From: Candidatus Martarchaeota archaeon
GTDB taxonomy: Archaea > Micrarchaeota > Micrarchaeia > Micrarchaeales > Micrarchaeaceae
Assembly (NCBI GenBank): GCA_023474155.1
Contig: JAMCYJ010000045.1
Coordinates: forward strand, 1-24,768
Direction: 5' to 3'
DNA: 24,768 nt
Position 1 is the first letter of the stretch; the number at the start of each line of letters is the position of its first letter. Made by a program: the position numbers and the translations under genes. The notes beneath the pieces were generated by a model that did no database searches, was not told the origin of the DNA, and saw nothing but the letters and a program-made list of their open reading frames with translations. This document shows positions 6,711 to 14,568 of the stretch, in pieces.

Positions 6711-8780
6711 ATGGACGCAGTATCCGAGACATTCAAAATGAAGTTTGACGATTTTTTTGAAAAATTCTACAGAGAGGATATAGACAGCCTTATAATATCA
6801 TTTCCGGAAAAAAGGAGCCTTAAGGTCGATGTCAGTAGCCTTGAAAAATTTGACCCTAATCTTGCATATGAGCTTATAGAAAAGCCTGACCTTATAATAA
6901 ACGCGGCAGAGGAGTCGCTGAAGCAGAAAATAGAGGGATTTGGCGAAAATCAGACGAAAAAAGACGTGCATGTACGGTTCTTCGGGCAGAACATATTTAG
7001 CCCGCTTGTGCAGGACGTTGGGTCGGACTACATCAATAAGCTCATAATGCTTGACTGCCTTATCGTCAAGAGATCTGAAATAAGCCCGATGGTGAAAGTT
7101 GGTGTATTCAAATGCGTATATTGCACTTCTATATTCAGGATAAGGACAGACAAGGATGAAATTCCTGAGATGTGCCCGCAATGCAAAAGAAAAGGGCTGA
7201 AACAATCGCAGGAGGAATCAGAATACACGAACCTACAGAAAATAGCAATACAGGATCCGCTAGAAAAACTACGCGGGAACTCACCGACATGGCAGCTTGA
7301 AGTTTGGATAGAAGACGACCTTGTCAATACAGTAATACCTGGCGACCGCATAGACCTGACAGGCATATTGCGCATACGGCAGAGGAAAAGCCAGAGCAAA
7401 AAACAGAGCGAAAAAGAGCTCTTTACAATGTACGTCAATACTGTCTCGATTGTGCCAAAGCAGAAGGAGTTTGCTGAACTTTCTATTTCAGAAGACGAAG
7501 AAAGGGCGATAAAAGAGCTTTCAAAAGACTCTCACATATTCGAAAAAATAGGCAAATCCATATCCCCATCTGTATACGGGCATACCGAGATAAAGCAGGC
7601 CGTCGCCCTCCAGCTTTTCGGGGGGACTGGCGGGAAGAAGCTTATCGACGGAGGGATAATAAGAAGCGATATACATATTCTTCTTATAGGAGATCCTGGA
7701 AGCGCAAAGACAAGAATTCTGCAAACAGTTTCCAAGCTTGTACCTAAGGGAATCTATGTTTCAGGGAAATCCGTGACGGGAGGAGGAATGACGGCAGTAG
7801 CGGAAAGGGATGATTTTTCAGAGGGAGGATGGACACTTAAGGCGGGCGCTCTTGTGCTTGGATCTGGAGGCGTCGTCTGCATTGATGAATTCGATAAGAT
7901 AGGCGACGACGACCGCGCATCGCTGCACGAGGCGCTTGAATCCCAGACGGTTAGCGTTGCAAAGGCAGGGATCATCGCAACATTCAATGCAAAGGCTTCT
8001 GTGCTTGCGGCGGCTAATCCTAAATATGGCAGGTTCGATCCGAGCGACTATCCTGCAGAGCAGTTCAACATACCACCAACTCTCCTTTCAAGGTTCGATC
8101 TCATATTTCCGATAAAGGACGAGATGGACGAAGAGCTTGACAAAAACATCGCGGAGCACATACTTGGACAGCACTATATGTCGGGGATTGACGCCGAGAA
8201 CAGCGCGGAAAAAACAAGGATAGAAAAACCGCCCATTGACAATGAACTACTGAGAAAATACATCGCATTTGCAAAGAAAAACATAAACCCGAAGCTCAGC
8301 GATGCCGCATCTGAAAAGATAAAGAGCTACTATATAACATTAAGAAAAATGGGAATGGAAAAAGGGGCAGTGACGATCACGCCAAGGCAGATTGAGGGGC
8401 TGATAAGAATGAGCGAGGCTAGCGCCAAGACAAGGCTTTCGGAATTAGTGGAAGTAGTGGACACGGAACGCGCCATAGATCTGTCAGAATTCATGTTTAA
8501 GACCCTTGCGGTCGACAAGAGCGGAAGGCGCGACATTGACACACTGATGACAGGCGTGCCTAAGGAAAAGGTTGACAGGCTCAACACCATAATAAACATA
8601 ATAAAGAAGCTAGAGGATGATGAAAAAATTCCAAGGCTGTCAAGGATAATCGAGGAGGCGGAGAAAATAAACATAGACAAGGCAACGACGGAAAAATACA
8701 TAAACGACCTCGAGAGAAGCGGGGACATTTACGCACCGAAGCCCGGCATAATAAAAATAGTAAGGCACGACAACGATTAA
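6711..8780 (+). CDS. mcm: Replicative DNA helicase MCM
   Basis: Archaeal MCM, the hexameric 3'-5' replicative helicase. From the ATG chosen by its SD it has 689 residues, the usual archaeal length. The N-terminal domain carries a zinc ribbon (C135, C138, C155, C158) and an OB fold. The AAA+ core shows Walker A GDPGSAKTR (327-335), Walker B VVCIDEF (388-394), the sensor region AAANP and the arginine-finger segment LLSRFDLIF (R461). A C-terminal winged helix follows from about 600. Walker A has Ser where many archaeal MCMs have Val (GDPGVAKS) and Thr for the final Ser, both compatible with activity. The gene is monocistronic and ends 2 nt before the convergent methyltransferase. Function is near certain. 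Confidence 0.97.
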   Translation: MDAVSETFKMKFDDFFEKFYREDIDSLIISFPEKRSLKVDVSSLEKFDPNLAYELIEKPDLIINAAEESLKQKIEGFGENQTKKDVHVRFFGQNIFSPLVQDVGSDYINKLIMLDCLIVKRSEISPMVKVGVFKCVYCTSIFRIRTDKDEIPEMCPQCKRKGLKQSQEESEYTNLQKIAIQDPLEKLRGNSPTWQLEVWIEDDLVNTVIPGDRIDLTGILRIRQRKSQSKKQSEKELFTMYVNTVSIVPKQKEFAELSISEDEERAIKELSKDSHIFEKIGKSISPSVYGHTEIKQAVALQLFGGTGGKKLIDGGIIRSDIHILLIGDPGSAKTRILQTVSKLVPKGIYVSGKSVTGGGMTAVAERDDFSEGGWTLKAGALVLGSGGVVCIDEFDKIGDDDRASLHEALESQTVSVAKAGIIATFNAKASVLAAANPKYGRFDPSDYPAEQFNIPPTLLSRFDLIFPIKDEMDEELDKNIAEHILGQHYMSGIDAENSAEKTRIEKPPIDNELLRKYIAFAKKNINPKLSDAASEKIKSYYITLRKMGMEKGAVTITPRQIEGLIRMSEASAKTRLSELVEVVDTERAIDLSEFMFKTLAVDKSGRRDIDTLMTGVPKEKVDRLNTIINIIKKLEDDEKIPRLSRIIEEAEKINIDKATTEKYINDLERSGDIYAPKPGIIKIVRHDND

Positions 8781-8782
8781 CT

Positions 8783-9451
8783 TTAGCGCTTAGACGCATA
8801 CATGTAGCCGATCTTCGCGCCGTTATTTGTTTTGATTTCAAAGCCTTCCTTAGACAGCAGTTTTACGAGCCGCTCGGGTCTGTCATGGTATTTCAGCTGT
8901 ATCGCATAGACTTTGGTAAGATCCGCATTTTCAAACATGCTGTATTCCGAACCCTCAGTATCGCATTTTATTAGTATGTTCTTGGAATCTATCCTATCCA
9001 ACTCGTCTTCCAATGCTGCCGCAATTATTTGCCCCCCCCCACAAAGTTCCACTTTGTTCATCCCTGTTATCCCTGTGTTATTACTCTTGACAAAGCCATT
9101 GCGCCCCATAAGCGCTTTATTGTAGATGTTTATCTTTTGCTTCAAGTCCCTTGGCAGTTTTGAAATATTCCCCTCCAATTTTATGAATGTCTTTTCATGC
9201 GGTTCATAAGCCAATATCCTGTCAATGTTATCGTGCATCGCAAAATATGAGGCGGTGTCGCCGATGAACGCGCCTATGTCCAGTAGGATCGTATTAGGTT
9301 TTGCCATCTTCCACAGCCAGTAATAGCTTTGATCAAAAAACACTTCGCTGAGATGGGAATAAAATTTGGCCCTCTCCCTCACCTCTAATGCAAACTTGAA
9401 TGACCCTATTGGATTTTCCAACAGCAATGCAATATCCTCTCTTACGCCCAT
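8783..9451 (-). CDS. FkbM family SAM-dependent methyltransferase
   Basis: Class I methyltransferase of the FkbM type (222 residues); members usually O-methylate sugars or small natural products. SAM motif I is LLDIGAFIGDTASYF (56-70), motif II ends in AYEPHEKTF (81-89), and LIKCDTEGSEY (160-170) is the characteristic FkbM motif. It follows the ribbon-helix-helix gene by 11 nt on the same strand, so the two probably form an operon, and it is convergent with mcm. Codons 138-140 are three GGG in a row, which makes a run of nine G (9032-9040 on the plus strand). That is striking in AT-rich surroundings and prone to slippage. The substrate is unknown; the neighbouring genes do not settle it. Confidence 0.87.
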   Translation of the reverse strand: MGVREDIALLLENPIGSFKFALEVRERAKFYSHLSEVFFDQSYYWLWKMAKPNTILLDIGAFIGDTASYFAMHDNIDRILAYEPHEKTFIKLEGNISKLPRDLKQKINIYNKALMGRNGFVKSNNTGITGMNKVELCGGGQIIAAALEDELDRIDSKNILIKCDTEGSEYSMFENADLTKVYAIQLKYHDRPERLVKLLSKEGFEIKTNNGAKIGYMYASKR

Positions 9452-9462
9452 GATTAAACGCC

Positions 9463-9687
9463 TTAAATATAGCCCAGCTGCTTGAGTTTCTTTTTTATTA
9501 GATTTGCCTCATAAAATTTCTTGCTGTCTGTCTCTTTGTCGCTCAGAATTACGCGCAGCAGAAATGCTATGTAACTGGATACCGATGGAAAGCCTGTATC
9601 CTCTATGTGCTTTTCTGTCTTCTTGAACAAAGGCAAAGGTATTGATATCGACGTGAACTCTTGTTTTTTTGATCTTTGGATTTTCAT
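9463..9687 (-). CDS. Ribbon-helix-helix (CopG/Arc-like) DNA-binding protein
   Basis: Small likely transcription regulator. The strand EFTSISIPLPLF (10-21) is the beta-ribbon that would enter the DNA major groove as a dimer, followed by helix KKTEKHIEDTG and helix SVSSYIAFLLRVIL (36-49), the standard RHH layout. A basic C-terminal helix ends in KKKLKQLGYI. I chose the ATG at 9687 (74 residues) rather than the one at 9723, because a TATA-like sequence (tttataaa on the minus strand, about 9703-9712) overlaps the longer N-terminus and lies about 20 nt before 9687. It heads a probable operon with the FkbM gene and diverges from the orphan-cysD-cysN genes. Two dyad sites in the divergent region are candidate operators. 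An antitoxin role is possible, but no toxin is adjacent. Confidence 0.75.
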   Translation of the reverse strand: MKIQRSKKQEFTSISIPLPLFKKTEKHIEDTGFPSVSSYIAFLLRVILSDKETDSKKFYEANLIKKKLKQLGYI

Positions 9688-9790
9688 TTTGTCACTATTT
9701 CTTTTATAAATATATGCGCGCAAAACTGCGTTTTTGAAATCATGCTTTTTATATTATTATATAGTTTAGGGCAGAAAGATTTAAATAGGT

Positions 9791-9822
9791 AATTATGTAT
9801 AATTAATTAATTATGTATAATT
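9791..9822. promoter_or_regulatory. Two tandem 14-bp dyad sites, candidate operator
   Basis: AATTATGTATAATT occurs twice, at 9791-9804 and 9809-9822, with centres 18 bp apart. Each copy is a dyad with perfect 6-bp arms (AATTAT/ATAATT). They sit directly downstream of a TATA-like element (gatttaaatagg, 9779-9790) in the region between the divergent RHH gene and the orphan-cysDN genes. Tandem short dyads next to an RHH gene are the usual form of an RHH operator. Binding by this protein is inference, and the AT-richness lowers the significance. Confidence 0.5.
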
Positions 9823-9901
9823 ATAATAGGAATATACGATAATGATAATAAAAAACAAAATAAAACGCAAAAGGAAATTTAAAAATAAGATAGGGGATAC
9901 T

Positions 9902-10243
9902 ATGGCTAAAAAAATAATTTTAAAAAAATCAGAGAGGACTCAGCTTAAATCAAAAAGGGATGAAAAAAATAAAATAGGCGAGGCGGTGAAGGTCCTTAAT
10001 GAAAATCCGAATAATGAAAATTGGGCTAAATTTTCCGCTGAATTGAAAAACAGCAAAGCTAAGCATTACAAAATTTTTTATCCAGACGCATTGAAGGGAA
10101 AGGATAATTTGACAAAAGCCTATGCTGTATTGTATGATTCGCAATTTAAAGTCCTGTTCAAAATTCCAGTAATTTCGATAAATAACAAGTCGGTTAATGG
10201 CGCGACCATTTACCTAAAAGAACTTACATTAAACAGAAGGTGA
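9902..10243 (+). CDS. Basic orphan protein upstream of cysD
   Basis: A 113-residue protein that I do not recognise. The N-terminus is strongly basic (AKKIILKKSERTQLKSKRDEK). The middle has a helical, acidic-amide stretch around NENPNNENWAKFSAELKNSK, and the C-terminal half looks like alternating beta strands (AYAVLYDSQFKVLFKIPVIS, GATIYLKELTL). There is no signal peptide or membrane helix. An in-frame ATG at 9842 would add 20 Lys-rich residues. I prefer 9902 because of a TATA-like run about 21 nt upstream and a G-rich element (aggggat) just before it. The stop overlaps the cysD SD, so it is likely cotranscribed with cysDN. Base composition is clearly more AT-rich than that of the housekeeping genes, which suggests acquisition. 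Function unknown. Confidence 0.62.
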   Translation: MAKKIILKKSERTQLKSKRDEKNKIGEAVKVLNENPNNENWAKFSAELKNSKAKHYKIFYPDALKGKDNLTKAYAVLYDSQFKVLFKIPVISINNKSVNGATIYLKELTLNRR

Positions 10244-10248
10244 TTATC

Positions 10249-11037
10249 GTGATCCAACAAAATTTAAATGAATTAGAGAATAAGGCAGTCTATCTTATAC
10301 GAGAAGCGAATGCAAAATTAAATAACATTGCAGTACTGTGGTCGATGGGCAAGGATAGTACGACTGTCCTTTACCTGATAAGAAAGGCATTTGCTGGCAA
10401 AGTGCCTTTTCCTGTAATCCATATAGATAACGGGATTGATTTTCCTGAAACATACGAATTCAGGGATCGCCTTGCAAAAAAATTGAATCTTAATCTTATA
10501 GTTGCAAAAAGCGAAATAAAAAGGGAGATTTCGGGATTCAGTTGCTGCGGCGCCAACAAGACAGTAGAGCTCAAGAAAATTCTAAATGACAAGGGATTTA
10601 ACGGGCTTATAGTATCAATAAGAAGGGACGAGCATGGCATAAGGGCAAAGGAAAGATATATGAGCGAGCGAGATAAGGACTTTAAATGGGACTACAAAAA
10701 CCAGAATACCGAAATCTGGAACAATTATGTGACAAATACGAAAAAGGACGGGCATATAAGAGTACATCCGATCCTCGACTGGAATGAAATAGACATATGG
10801 AACTACATTAAAAGAGAAAAAATACCGATAAACCCGCTGTATCTTTCAAAAGAGGGGAGAAGATTCAGGAGCCTCGGATGCACGCACTGCACGACGTCTG
10901 TCAAATCTAATGCAAATACGATAGAGGATATAATTAAGGAGCTAAAGACGACCAAAACCGAGGAAAGGGGCGGAAGGCAGCAGGACAAAGAAAAGGAGTA
11001 CATAATGCAGAAGCTGAGGTCACTCGGCTACATGTAA
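10249..11037 (+). CDS. cysD: Sulfate adenylyltransferase subunit 2 (CysD-like)
   Basis: Catalytic subunit of GTP-driven ATP sulfurylase, which makes adenylyl sulfate (APS) from ATP and sulfate. The PP-loop SMGKDS is at 32-37, followed by PFPVIHIDNGIDFPETYEFRD, a CysD hallmark, then SIRRDEHGIRAKER, the WNEIDIWNYI segment, FRSLGCTHCTTSVKSNA and a TEERGGR tail, all in CysD order. At 262 residues it is a little shorter than bacterial CysD. GTG at 10249 is taken as the start because GGTGAT lies 4 nt upstream, the same spacing as in mcm; a GTG at 10240 is inside that SD. DndC and PAPS reductase share the PP-loop but not the C-terminal motifs. The adjacent cysN supports the call. Confidence 0.88.
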   Translation: MIQQNLNELENKAVYLIREANAKLNNIAVLWSMGKDSTTVLYLIRKAFAGKVPFPVIHIDNGIDFPETYEFRDRLAKKLNLNLIVAKSEIKREISGFSCCGANKTVELKKILNDKGFNGLIVSIRRDEHGIRAKERYMSERDKDFKWDYKNQNTEIWNNYVTNTKKDGHIRVHPILDWNEIDIWNYIKREKIPINPLYLSKEGRRFRSLGCTHCTTSVKSNANTIEDIIKELKTTKTEERGGRQQDKEKEYIMQKLRSLGYM

Positions 11038-11056
11038 TACCCGCTACAAAGGCAAA

Positions 11057-12346
11057 ATGAAGCATGTTAATGTGAGGGCTATGAAAAAATATAGAATAGT
11101 AATGCTTGGCGAAAAGGACCATGGAAAATCGACCCTGCTTGCAAATCTTCTAATCGCGTCAAATTCGATATCTGATGAAAGGATAAACGAGGTCAGGGCG
11201 GTATCGAAAAAGAGCAAGACCCGTTTCGAGCCTGCATATATATTAGATGCATTCTCCGAAGAGAGGAGTAGGGGCATGACAATAGATACCACGAGGGCGG
11301 ATATTACCTACAAAAACAGCATTTACGAGCTCATAGACGTGCCTGGCCACCTTGAGCTTATAAAGAACATGATGACAGGCGCGTCTGACAGTGAAATGGC
11401 GGTGCTTGTCGTATCTGCAAAAAAAGGCGAGGGTTTCAAACCTGAAACGAAAAGACATCTATTCATCGCAATGATGTTCAATGTGAAGGCGATCGTAGTA
11501 GTTGTCAACAAACTGGACGAATCTGGCTACAGCAGAAAAGCATTTGAAAAAATAAAAGATCAAGTCCTTAACTACATAAAAGAGATAAATCCGCGTATTA
11601 CTGCAATCGCTATACCAATCTCCGCATACAACAACGAAAATCTGATATCGAAATCAGAAAATATAAAATGGAACAATGGAAAAAGCCTGATGGAAACTAT
11701 AAACGGCTTGAAAAACAGCATTAAATCGGATGCGAAAAACAATGGCGCATATAAAAAGGAAAAAGAAGCAAGGATAAGGATTCTTGTTCAGGACGTAATG
11801 CAGCATAGCGGCCAAATGGCCTTTGGAATAGCCTATTCAGGTAGCATAAAGAAAAAAGACAGAATAAGGATACTACCTGAAAACGCAACGGCTGTAATAA
11901 AATCCGTTTCAAGCACCAACGCGCAGGAGAGCAGCGGAATGCAGAAGATAAAAAACCTCTCGATAAGATTTGACAGGAAGCTTGGCATTAAAAGAGGGGA
12001 TATCATATACGACATGCACTCCGCGCCCGCGTATACCAGGAAATTTAGAGCAGAGATATTCGCCATAAATGCCGTAGACCTAAGCAAGGACCTAGAAAAA
12101 ATAAGGATTGTCCTGAACAACAATGACAGGAACATAAAAGGTATGAAAGTTTTGAGGGCCATGTCGCCGATTACAGGAAAAAAAATCTCTGTCATCAGCA
12201 AAAAAATAAAGCCCAATACGTGCGTGGATGCAGACATAATCCTAAATTCTGCTTATCCTATGGAAAAATTCAGCGTATTCGAGAATCTCGGGCGCTTTCT
12301 TGTATTTGTTGGCAATAGATTTTCAGGCATAGGCAAAATAAAATAA
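11057..12346 (+). CDS. cysN: Sulfate adenylyltransferase subunit 1 (CysN-like, EF-Tu family GTPase)
   Basis: GTPase subunit that drives APS formation by CysD. The 429 residues show G1 GEKDHGKST (18-26), a switch region SRGMTIDTTRADI, G3 DVPGH (94-98), G4 NKLD (150-153) and PISAYNNENL as the G5 region, followed by two beta-barrel domains. Its neighbour cysD ends 19 nt upstream, so the pair is almost certainly one unit. By sequence alone an EF-1alpha or GTPBP1-like translational GTPase would be possible, but the R-G-M-T-I-D switch and the CysD partner favour CysN. A second ATG at 11081 (after gtgaggg) may be the true start, giving 421 residues. No APS kinase, APS reductase or sulfotransferase is seen in the window. 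Confidence 0.85.
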   Translation: MKHVNVRAMKKYRIVMLGEKDHGKSTLLANLLIASNSISDERINEVRAVSKKSKTRFEPAYILDAFSEERSRGMTIDTTRADITYKNSIYELIDVPGHLELIKNMMTGASDSEMAVLVVSAKKGEGFKPETKRHLFIAMMFNVKAIVVVVNKLDESGYSRKAFEKIKDQVLNYIKEINPRITAIAIPISAYNNENLISKSENIKWNNGKSLMETINGLKNSIKSDAKNNGAYKKEKEARIRILVQDVMQHSGQMAFGIAYSGSIKKKDRIRILPENATAVIKSVSSTNAQESSGMQKIKNLSIRFDRKLGIKRGDIIYDMHSAPAYTRKFRAEIFAINAVDLSKDLEKIRIVLNNNDRNIKGMKVLRAMSPITGKKISVISKKIKPNTCVDADIILNSAYPMEKFSVFENLGRFLVFVGNRFSGIGKIK

Positions 12347-12662
12347 GCGGATAGGAGGCATGGGCATTCTGGATATGACGGCGCCCCTGCGCAGCTTTGC
12401 CTAGAAAGCCAATCGTCGTCTTCTTATATTTTATCGGTGGCGCAGATGAAAAAAGTTATCCTCTTTTTGCATAAAATTATAATTAAAATTATAATAATAA
12501 AAATATCAATTTAATTTTATATGCTTGACATAATAAAGTATTCTGATCCTAAATTATTATATCTGCTCAAGGATTTGGTTTACAGGCAGATTTATTAGCA
12601 AAACCTTGCTGTACAAAAGCTTTTTAAATCTAAAGCGCTGTAATTAATTTTAGGTGTTTTAA
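12347..12662. other. Non-coding stretch with AT palindrome and promoter of the helical orphan genes
   Basis: About 316 bp without a supported gene. It contains a near-perfect AT palindrome, 12476-12495, with 9-bp arms ATTATAATT/AATTATAAT around AA. Close to the next gene is a TATA-like element (tttttaaatc, 12621-12630) and AGGTG (12652-12656) before the ATG at 12663. I looked for tRNA T-arm motifs and box C/D motifs and saw none. A short frame at 12360-12404 is discussed among the rejected items. Confidence 0.5.
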
Positions 12663-13013
12663 ATGATCGGGCGAGGAGGGACAACCAAATCCAAACAGCA
12701 TGAGGAGGGCAATGGGGTGGATGCCAAAAAATTCATACGAATCGGGCGCGAGCACGGCGGCAACACAATAAAGGAGGCTCTGCTTTACAATGCCTCTATG
12801 GCGCTTAAAAGCGCAGAGTATTTCGAAAAGCAAGTTGGCGGAGCGAGAACAAGCAACTATTTTCAGGAATGTATTGAAAATTTAAATGAGATTGCGCTGC
12901 TATCAAGGGGAAAGCCTGGCAACAAGATAGCGGGGCTGATTGAAGATGTAAAAAACAGGCAACTGGTGCAAATACTCAGGTCCTTCGATGAGCGCAAGGC
13001 AAGCATAAACTAA
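12663..13013 (+). CDS. Small helical orphan protein 1 of three
   Basis: A 116-residue protein without a recognisable family. The first about 25 residues are polar and disordered-looking (Gly/Lys/Gln-rich). The rest is predicted helical, with KEALLYNASMALKSAEYFEK (about 39-58) suggesting a TPR- or MIT-like hairpin, followed by a second amphipathic region ending in LVQILRSFDERK. There is no signal peptide, membrane span or cysteine-rich site. It has its own TATA and SD and is the first of three adjacent same-strand genes of similar size and style. Without homologues, the function cannot be given. Confidence 0.72.
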   Translation: MIGRGGTTKSKQHEEGNGVDAKKFIRIGREHGGNTIKEALLYNASMALKSAEYFEKQVGGARTSNYFQECIENLNEIALLSRGKPGNKIAGLIEDVKNRQLVQILRSFDERKASIN

Positions 13014-13039
13014 TATTATAATTATAAGTTGGTGGTAAA

Positions 13040-13528
13040 ATGCAGAATAGCGTAAAAAAGCAGCATTGCAGCAATGTGGGATTTTGCAACGCAGACCGCA
13101 GAAATGAGAAGGCGGACGCGCTTGGAATAATCGAAAGCAAGATGAGCGATGGTAAAAAATATTTTGAATATGCAAAAAAAACAGGCGCAGGAAAATATTA
13201 TGTCTATGCGCTGGTCAATTACAGGGCCGCCGACGAGCTGCTTGAAAAAATGCGCTTTGACAGATTGAAAAAAAAGAACAACGACGGAGTTGATGACCTG
13301 AAATCAGGAAAATATGATTTTCTAGTGATAGCAAAAAACATCGCAAGCGCCCCAGATAAAAAATTCATAGAAGCCATCGAAAAGGAGATAGGATATGTGA
13401 ATGAAATAAAGGAGCAGGAGAAGAGCATACTTCATGAAATCGAGATCTTCTTCGAAAAAAAAGAGAAAGCAGAGGAGGAAAAGAAATACGACTTGCTTTT
13501 GAGATCAGAAATTAAGCATAGCGCATAA
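13040..13528 (+). CDS. Small helical orphan protein 2 of three
   Basis: A 162-residue charged helical protein with no recognised domain. A short N-terminal polar part contains two cysteines (C10, C16). Helical hairpins follow (ESKMSDGKKYFEYAKKTG, YYVYALVNYRAADELLEKM), and the last about 50 residues are a Glu/Lys-rich probable coiled coil around EIEIFFEKKEKAEEEKKYD. GGTGG lies about 4 nt before the ATG, a good SD. It starts 26 nt after orphan 1, so cotranscription is likely. Function unknown. Confidence 0.72.
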   Translation: MQNSVKKQHCSNVGFCNADRRNEKADALGIIESKMSDGKKYFEYAKKTGAGKYYVYALVNYRAADELLEKMRFDRLKKKNNDGVDDLKSGKYDFLVIAKNIASAPDKKFIEAIEKEIGYVNEIKEQEKSILHEIEIFFEKKEKAEEEKKYDLLLRSEIKHSA

Positions 13529-13582
13529 ATCTTTGCATGCTTATTGCTTTTGTATATTTTAGGCGTATTATAGGGACTTCGA

Positions 13583-13996
13583 ATGGCAGAAAAAGAAAAT
13601 AAACCACGGGAAAACACTGCAAACAGGCTGAATGAAAGCCTGAGAAATAGAGGGGCAGCAGGCGGCGCGGAATACAGGGGCGATGTCATTAGCGCAGTAA
13701 AAGAAAACTGCAGAATAGGGGAGAATTTCGAAAAGTATGGGAACATTCTTCAGGCGATTGAAAACTATGAGTATGCCCTCTTTCTTCTCGAATGCCTGCA
13801 GGCTTCGCACTTAAAGCTAAAACAGAGGGGAGAGCACGGACTTGAATCCTGCAAAATCGAAAAAAACGAGTTGAAGGTCATAGACAAAAGCGACCAAAAG
13901 CATAAAAAACTGCTGGAGGAGATAAAAGAAGAATACGCTTTGAGGATAGAAATCAGGAAAAAAGTAAACATACTTACTGAGCAGCTGCAGCCGTAG
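13583..13996 (+). CDS. Small helical orphan protein 3 of three (TPR-like)
   Basis: A 137-residue protein with a polar, disordered-looking N-terminus (about 1-35), then a TPR-like pair of helices (CRIGENFEKYGNILQAIENY, EYALFLLECLQASHLKLKQR) and a charged C-terminal coiled coil (KHKKLLEEIKEEYALRIEIR). The YGN.LQAIENYEYAL pattern is close to a TPR consensus. No SD is obvious. It lies 54 nt after orphan 2, and its stop is 2 nt from the stop of the convergent cgi121 gene. No function can be assigned. A scaffold or adaptor role is only suggested by the fold type. Confidence 0.7.
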   Translation: MAEKENKPRENTANRLNESLRNRGAAGGAEYRGDVISAVKENCRIGENFEKYGNILQAIENYEYALFLLECLQASHLKLKQRGEHGLESCKIEKNELKVIDKSDQKHKKLLEEIKEEYALRIEIRKKVNILTEQLQP

Positions 13997-13998
13997 AC

Positions 13999-14517
13999 TC
14001 AGTCTTTTATTTTGGATACTGTGACTTTCTGGAATAGCTGTATGTGGACGATTTCCATCGACTTCTGGTTTTTGGCTATTTCTATGCCTAATTTTTTGGC
14101 GCATTTCGCAATCTGGCCGGTTTTAGGGATGAAATCAGAATCTGCAGTTAGGAAAGGCTTTATTTTCCTGTACAGCTCCCTGCTATCAGAAAACAATACA
14201 AAGCTCATTCCTTCCTTAGCTCCTGCAAACAGCACTGCGCGGTCTATTTGGCGCGTGAAAGAAGCGAACAAAAGCATTTCCATGGCCATGCTTTTTGAGG
14301 AATTTTGATTTTCATTAAATGCCTCCAACGCATTTAAATATGACGCAATAAGGTGGCTTTTGTCGAGTATCGAATCGGGATCGAACAATTGCGCAAATCC
14401 CATGCTTTCGCCGCCGAGCATGCGGATTTTGGAAATCAGGGATTTTATGCTGAGGCTTGTCGATGCCTGCCTGATTACAAGCCTGCTTATTGCTTTGGGA
14501 TCCTGGTTCAATGCCAT
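13999..14517 (-). CDS. cgi121: KEOPS complex subunit Cgi121
   Basis: Predicted Cgi121, the KEOPS subunit that helps present tRNA for t6A37 modification by Kae1-Bud32. The diagnostic stretch is at about 61-95: AFNENQNSSKSMAMEMLLFA then SFTRQIDRAVLFAG, matching the family pattern of an acidic helix, 'S/T-hx-hE-hLh' and a Arg-Gln-Ile motif. The 172-residue length suits the archaeal family, and the protein is otherwise mixed alpha/beta and soluble. GTGAT lies 3 nt before the ATG on the minus strand. It follows the aminotransferase gene by 51 nt on the same strand and may be cotranscribed with it. No other KEOPS gene is in the window. Confidence 0.78.
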   Translation of the reverse strand: MALNQDPKAISRLVIRQASTSLSIKSLISKIRMLGGESMGFAQLFDPDSILDKSHLIASYLNALEAFNENQNSSKSMAMEMLLFASFTRQIDRAVLFAGAKEGMSFVLFSDSRELYRKIKPFLTADSDFIPKTGQIAKCAKKLGIEIAKNQKSMEIVHIQLFQKVTVSKIKD

Positions 14518-14568
14518 TTCATCACGTGGAAATTGCCTGTATTATTGGTTGCGCATGGCTGCTTGGTT

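Noticed and set aside
8030..8040. GGTTCGATCC resembling a tRNA T-arm
   Set aside because: It lies inside the mcm coding region and no cloverleaf can be formed around it.
12360..12404. A 14-codon frame after AGGAGG downstream of cysN
   Set aside because: SD-to-start spacing of one base is too short, and there is no conserved character to judge by.
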